Both the position numbers and the translations under genes were made by a program. Shown here piece by piece: positions 62,066-64,000 of a DNA stretch of 64,000 nt (positions are counted from its first letter, which is position 1; each line of letters opens with the position of its first letter). The stretch is from positions 1,054,001 to 1,118,000 of the forward strand of contig OZ241752.1 of NCBI GenBank assembly GCA_965201155.1, written 5' to 3'. The notes under the pieces were generated by a model that worked only from the letters and a program-made list of their open reading frames with translations, ran no database searches and had not been told where the DNA came from. Source of the stretch: JANQOH01 sp965201155 (lineage in GTDB: Bacteria > Pseudomonadota > Alphaproteobacteria > UBA7887).

Positions 62066-63844
62066 ATGGCGACAGGCTACACCGCGCCCATAGACGACAT
62101 GCGCTTCGTTCTCGAGGATATGGTCGGTCTCCAGGGCCTCGCCGCCCTCGACGGCCTCGATTCCTTGAGCGGCGACTTTGTCGCCCAGGTGCTCGATGAA
62201 GCCGGTCGCTTCGCCGGCGAAGTGCTGGCGCCGCTGAACAAGAGCGGCGACGAACAGGGCGCACGCCTCATCAACGGCGTCGTGCGCATGCCGGACGGCT
62301 GCCGTGAAGCCTATGCAAAATGGATCGACGCCGGCTGGGGCGCCGTGAATGCCGATCCCGCCCATGGCGGCATGAGCCTCGGCCATACGCTTTCCGGCGC
62401 GCTCAGTGAAATGTGGCAGGCGGCGAACATGTCCTTCGCCGACGGTCTCATGCTTACCCAGGGCGCCGTCGAGGCCATCGAAACCCATGGCGACGCCGCC
62501 ATGAAGGCAACCTACCTGCCCAAACTCGTGACCGGCGAATGGTCGGGCACCATGAACCTCACGGAACCCGGCGCCGGCTCCGATGTCGGCGCCCTCAAGA
62601 CCCGCGCCGTGCGCGGCGACAACGGCGCCTACAGGATCACCGGCACCAAGATCTTCATCACCCATGCCGACCACGACATGAGCGAGAACGTGGTGCATCT
62701 GGTGCTTGCCCGTACCGCCGGCGCGCCCGCCGGCACCCGCGGAATCTCGCTGTTCGTAGTCCCCAAATTCCTGGTGAACGACGATGGCGCCCCGGGACCG
62801 CGCAACGACCTGCGCGTCGTGTCGCTCGAACACAAGATGGGCCACACCGCCAGCCCCACCGCCGTGATGAGCTATGGCGATGACGCCGGAGCCGTCGGCT
62901 ACCTTCTCGGCGGCGAACAACGCGGCATGCACTGCATGTTTACCATGATGAACAGCGCCCGTCTCAATGTTGCCATCCAGGGCCTCGCCATTGCCGAACG
63001 CGCCTGGCAGGCGGCCCTCGACTGGGCACGGCAGCGCGTTCAGGGTACAGCCGTCGACAACCCGTCGGGCGGCCCCATCACCATCGTCAAGCACCCGGAC
63101 GTACGCCGCATGCTCATGGACATGCGCGCGCAAATCCAGGCCATGCGCGCCCTCTGCTATTCCATAGGCGCGGCGCTGGACCATGCCCGCCGCGCCGGTG
63201 ACCAGGCAGCCGCGGGCTATGTCGACCTCATGATCCCGGTCGCCAAGGCCTGGTGCACCGACCAGGGCTTTGCCGTTGCCTCCACCGGCGTCCAGGTGCA
63301 TGGCGGCATGGGCTATATCGAGGAAACCGGCGCCGCCCAGCACCTGCGCGATGCCCGCATCACCATGATCTATGAGGGTACAAACGGTATTCAGGCGCTC
63401 GACCTCGTGCGCCGCAAGCTGCAACAGGACGAAGGCGCAGCCGCCGCCGCACTCGTCGCCGATATGCGTGAAACCGCACACGCGCTGGCAGAAGCATCCC
63501 TGACCGATATTGCCGGCGCGCTAATGCCGGCAGTGGACGCGCTCGCCGAAACCACGGACTGGATTCGCAAGGCATGGCGCCGCGATCCGGTCGCCGCCGC
63601 CGCCGGCGCAACCTCTTATGCCGGCATGATGGGCGCCATCGCCGGCGGCTGGATGCTCGGCAAGGCCGCGCTCAAGGCGCAAATGCGGCTCCGCGCCGGC
63701 GCTGGTAACGCCGCCTTCTATGACGCGAAAATCGCCACGGCGCGATTTTACGCCAGCCAGCATCTTGCGCCGGCAGCAGCGCTGGCCGGGCCGGTCATGA
63801 CCGCACGCGACCCGGTCATGGCTGTGCCGGACGAACTGTTTTAG
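62066..63844 (+). CDS. Acyl-CoA dehydrogenase
   Basis: 592 residues with CAGGAG upstream. N-terminal extra helix domain, then MNLTEPGAGSDVGALKTRAV and FITHADHDMSENVVHLVLAR (FAD/substrate region), ASTGVQVHGGMGYIEETGAA and the catalytic glutamate in MIYEGTNGIQALDL, followed by the C-terminal domain of long (FadE-like, ~590 aa) members. It oxidises acyl-CoA thioesters and passes electrons to ETF. Confidence 0.92.
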   Translation: MATGYTAPIDDMRFVLEDMVGLQGLAALDGLDSLSGDFVAQVLDEAGRFAGEVLAPLNKSGDEQGARLINGVVRMPDGCREAYAKWIDAGWGAVNADPAHGGMSLGHTLSGALSEMWQAANMSFADGLMLTQGAVEAIETHGDAAMKATYLPKLVTGEWSGTMNLTEPGAGSDVGALKTRAVRGDNGAYRITGTKIFITHADHDMSENVVHLVLARTAGAPAGTRGISLFVVPKFLVNDDGAPGPRNDLRVVSLEHKMGHTASPTAVMSYGDDAGAVGYLLGGEQRGMHCMFTMMNSARLNVAIQGLAIAERAWQAALDWARQRVQGTAVDNPSGGPITIVKHPDVRRMLMDMRAQIQAMRALCYSIGAALDHARRAGDQAAAGYVDLMIPVAKAWCTDQGFAVASTGVQVHGGMGYIEETGAAQHLRDARITMIYEGTNGIQALDLVRRKLQQDEGAAAAALVADMRETAHALAEASLTDIAGALMPAVDALAETTDWIRKAWRRDPVAAAAGATSYAGMMGAIAGGWMLGKAALKAQMRLRAGAGNAAFYDAKIATARFYASQHLAPAAALAGPVMTARDPVMAVPDELF

Positions 63845-63902
63845 CCGCCGCCTGTGCAAGGCGCTGCCGGAACGCTATGCTCGCAGCAAGGGGAGAACCG
63901 CC

Positions 63903-64000
63903 ATGACCGAGAAGAGGACGCAACCGACTCGCCGCCGCTTTCTCAAGACCGCGGCCGCGGCCGGCGCTGTGGCCGGCGCCGCGCCCTGGGTACGAAGCGC
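63903..64000 (+). CDS. Tat-signal protein, N terminus only
   Basis: ATG 63903 with AAGGGGAGA upstream begins a Tat signal, PTRRRFLKTAAAAGAVAGAA. The window ends after 32 codons. In this kind of context it is often a TRAP or ABC substrate-binding protein, but nothing in the visible part decides. Confidence 0.7.
   Translation, partial: MTEKRTQPTRRRFLKTAAAAGAVAGAAPWVRS

Noticed and set aside
61880..63481. 533-codon minus-strand open frame
   Set aside because: Antisense to the acyl-CoA dehydrogenase; Gly/His-rich shadow typical of such genes.

Overview
The window looks like chromosomal DNA of a GC-rich alphaproteobacterium. The signs are an Azt-type zinc ABC transporter with a Zur-type regulator, a phasin, Tat-exported enzymes, a MobF relaxase module of the rhizobial/rhodobacterial type and abundant IS5, ISAs1, IS630, IS66 and IS21 debris. 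Genus cannot be told from sequence alone. About three quarters of the window is accessory DNA; only the last ~16 kb reads like ordinary chromosome.

Region 1 (1-13.4 kb) is a defence-like island transcribed leftward. It holds a second SNF2/RapA-type helicase (10253-13441), a coupled gene cut by an IS5-type element (8843-10126), a WYL regulator, a membrane-anchored zinc-ribbon/Hsp70-like ATPase split by a frameshift, and, beyond an oppositely oriented squalene/phytoene synthase gene, a tight operon of an unknown protein, two BrxC/BrxD-like proteins and a SNF2 helicase running off the left edge. The combination resembles BREX and Shango systems but matches no described system I can name.

Region 2 (13.66-31.94 kb) is an integrative, probably mobilizable element in a tRNA-Met gene. 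The left end has a 45-bp tRNA 3' fragment and a tyrosine integrase. Both ends carry a 14-bp core repeat and the same 20-bp double GTTTGCCA arm-type repeat. Cargo includes HicBA, a MobF relaxase, SSB, a DUF2493 protein, a multi-CxxC protein, decayed integrases, a DUF3883 protein, a TbpB-like lipoprotein interrupted by ISAs1 with a clean 10-bp target duplication, and a HARE-HTH protein.

Region 3 (32-47.8 kb) is a patchwork: a PIN/Phd toxin-antitoxin pair, a Cas4-like scrap, and two directly repeated IS5 copies enclosing ~11 kb with a RiPP (TOMM) cluster. That cluster has a truncated SagB dehydrogenase, an NHLP-type precursor, a fused leader-binding/YcaO cyclodehydratase, an unknown protein, a 2OG-Fe(II) oxygenase-like protein and an APH-like kinase. 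Next come IS/MITE/integrase fragments, a large fibronectin-III protein with a beta-barrel-like C terminus, and a second PIN-type toxin pair.

Region 4 (48-58.2 kb) is a zinc-homeostasis block: aztABC preceded by two tiny translationally coupled ORFs, a COG0523 GTPase, a COG0523 paralogue with a ruined P-loop, a beta-propeller protein, a Tat-exported cyclase-family enzyme and zur, with Zur-box-like palindromes. Region 5 (58.2-64 kb) carries a phasin, a D,D-carboxypeptidase with SPOR domain, an FAD-linked 2-hydroxyacid dehydrogenase, an acyl-CoA dehydrogenase and the start of a Tat substrate.
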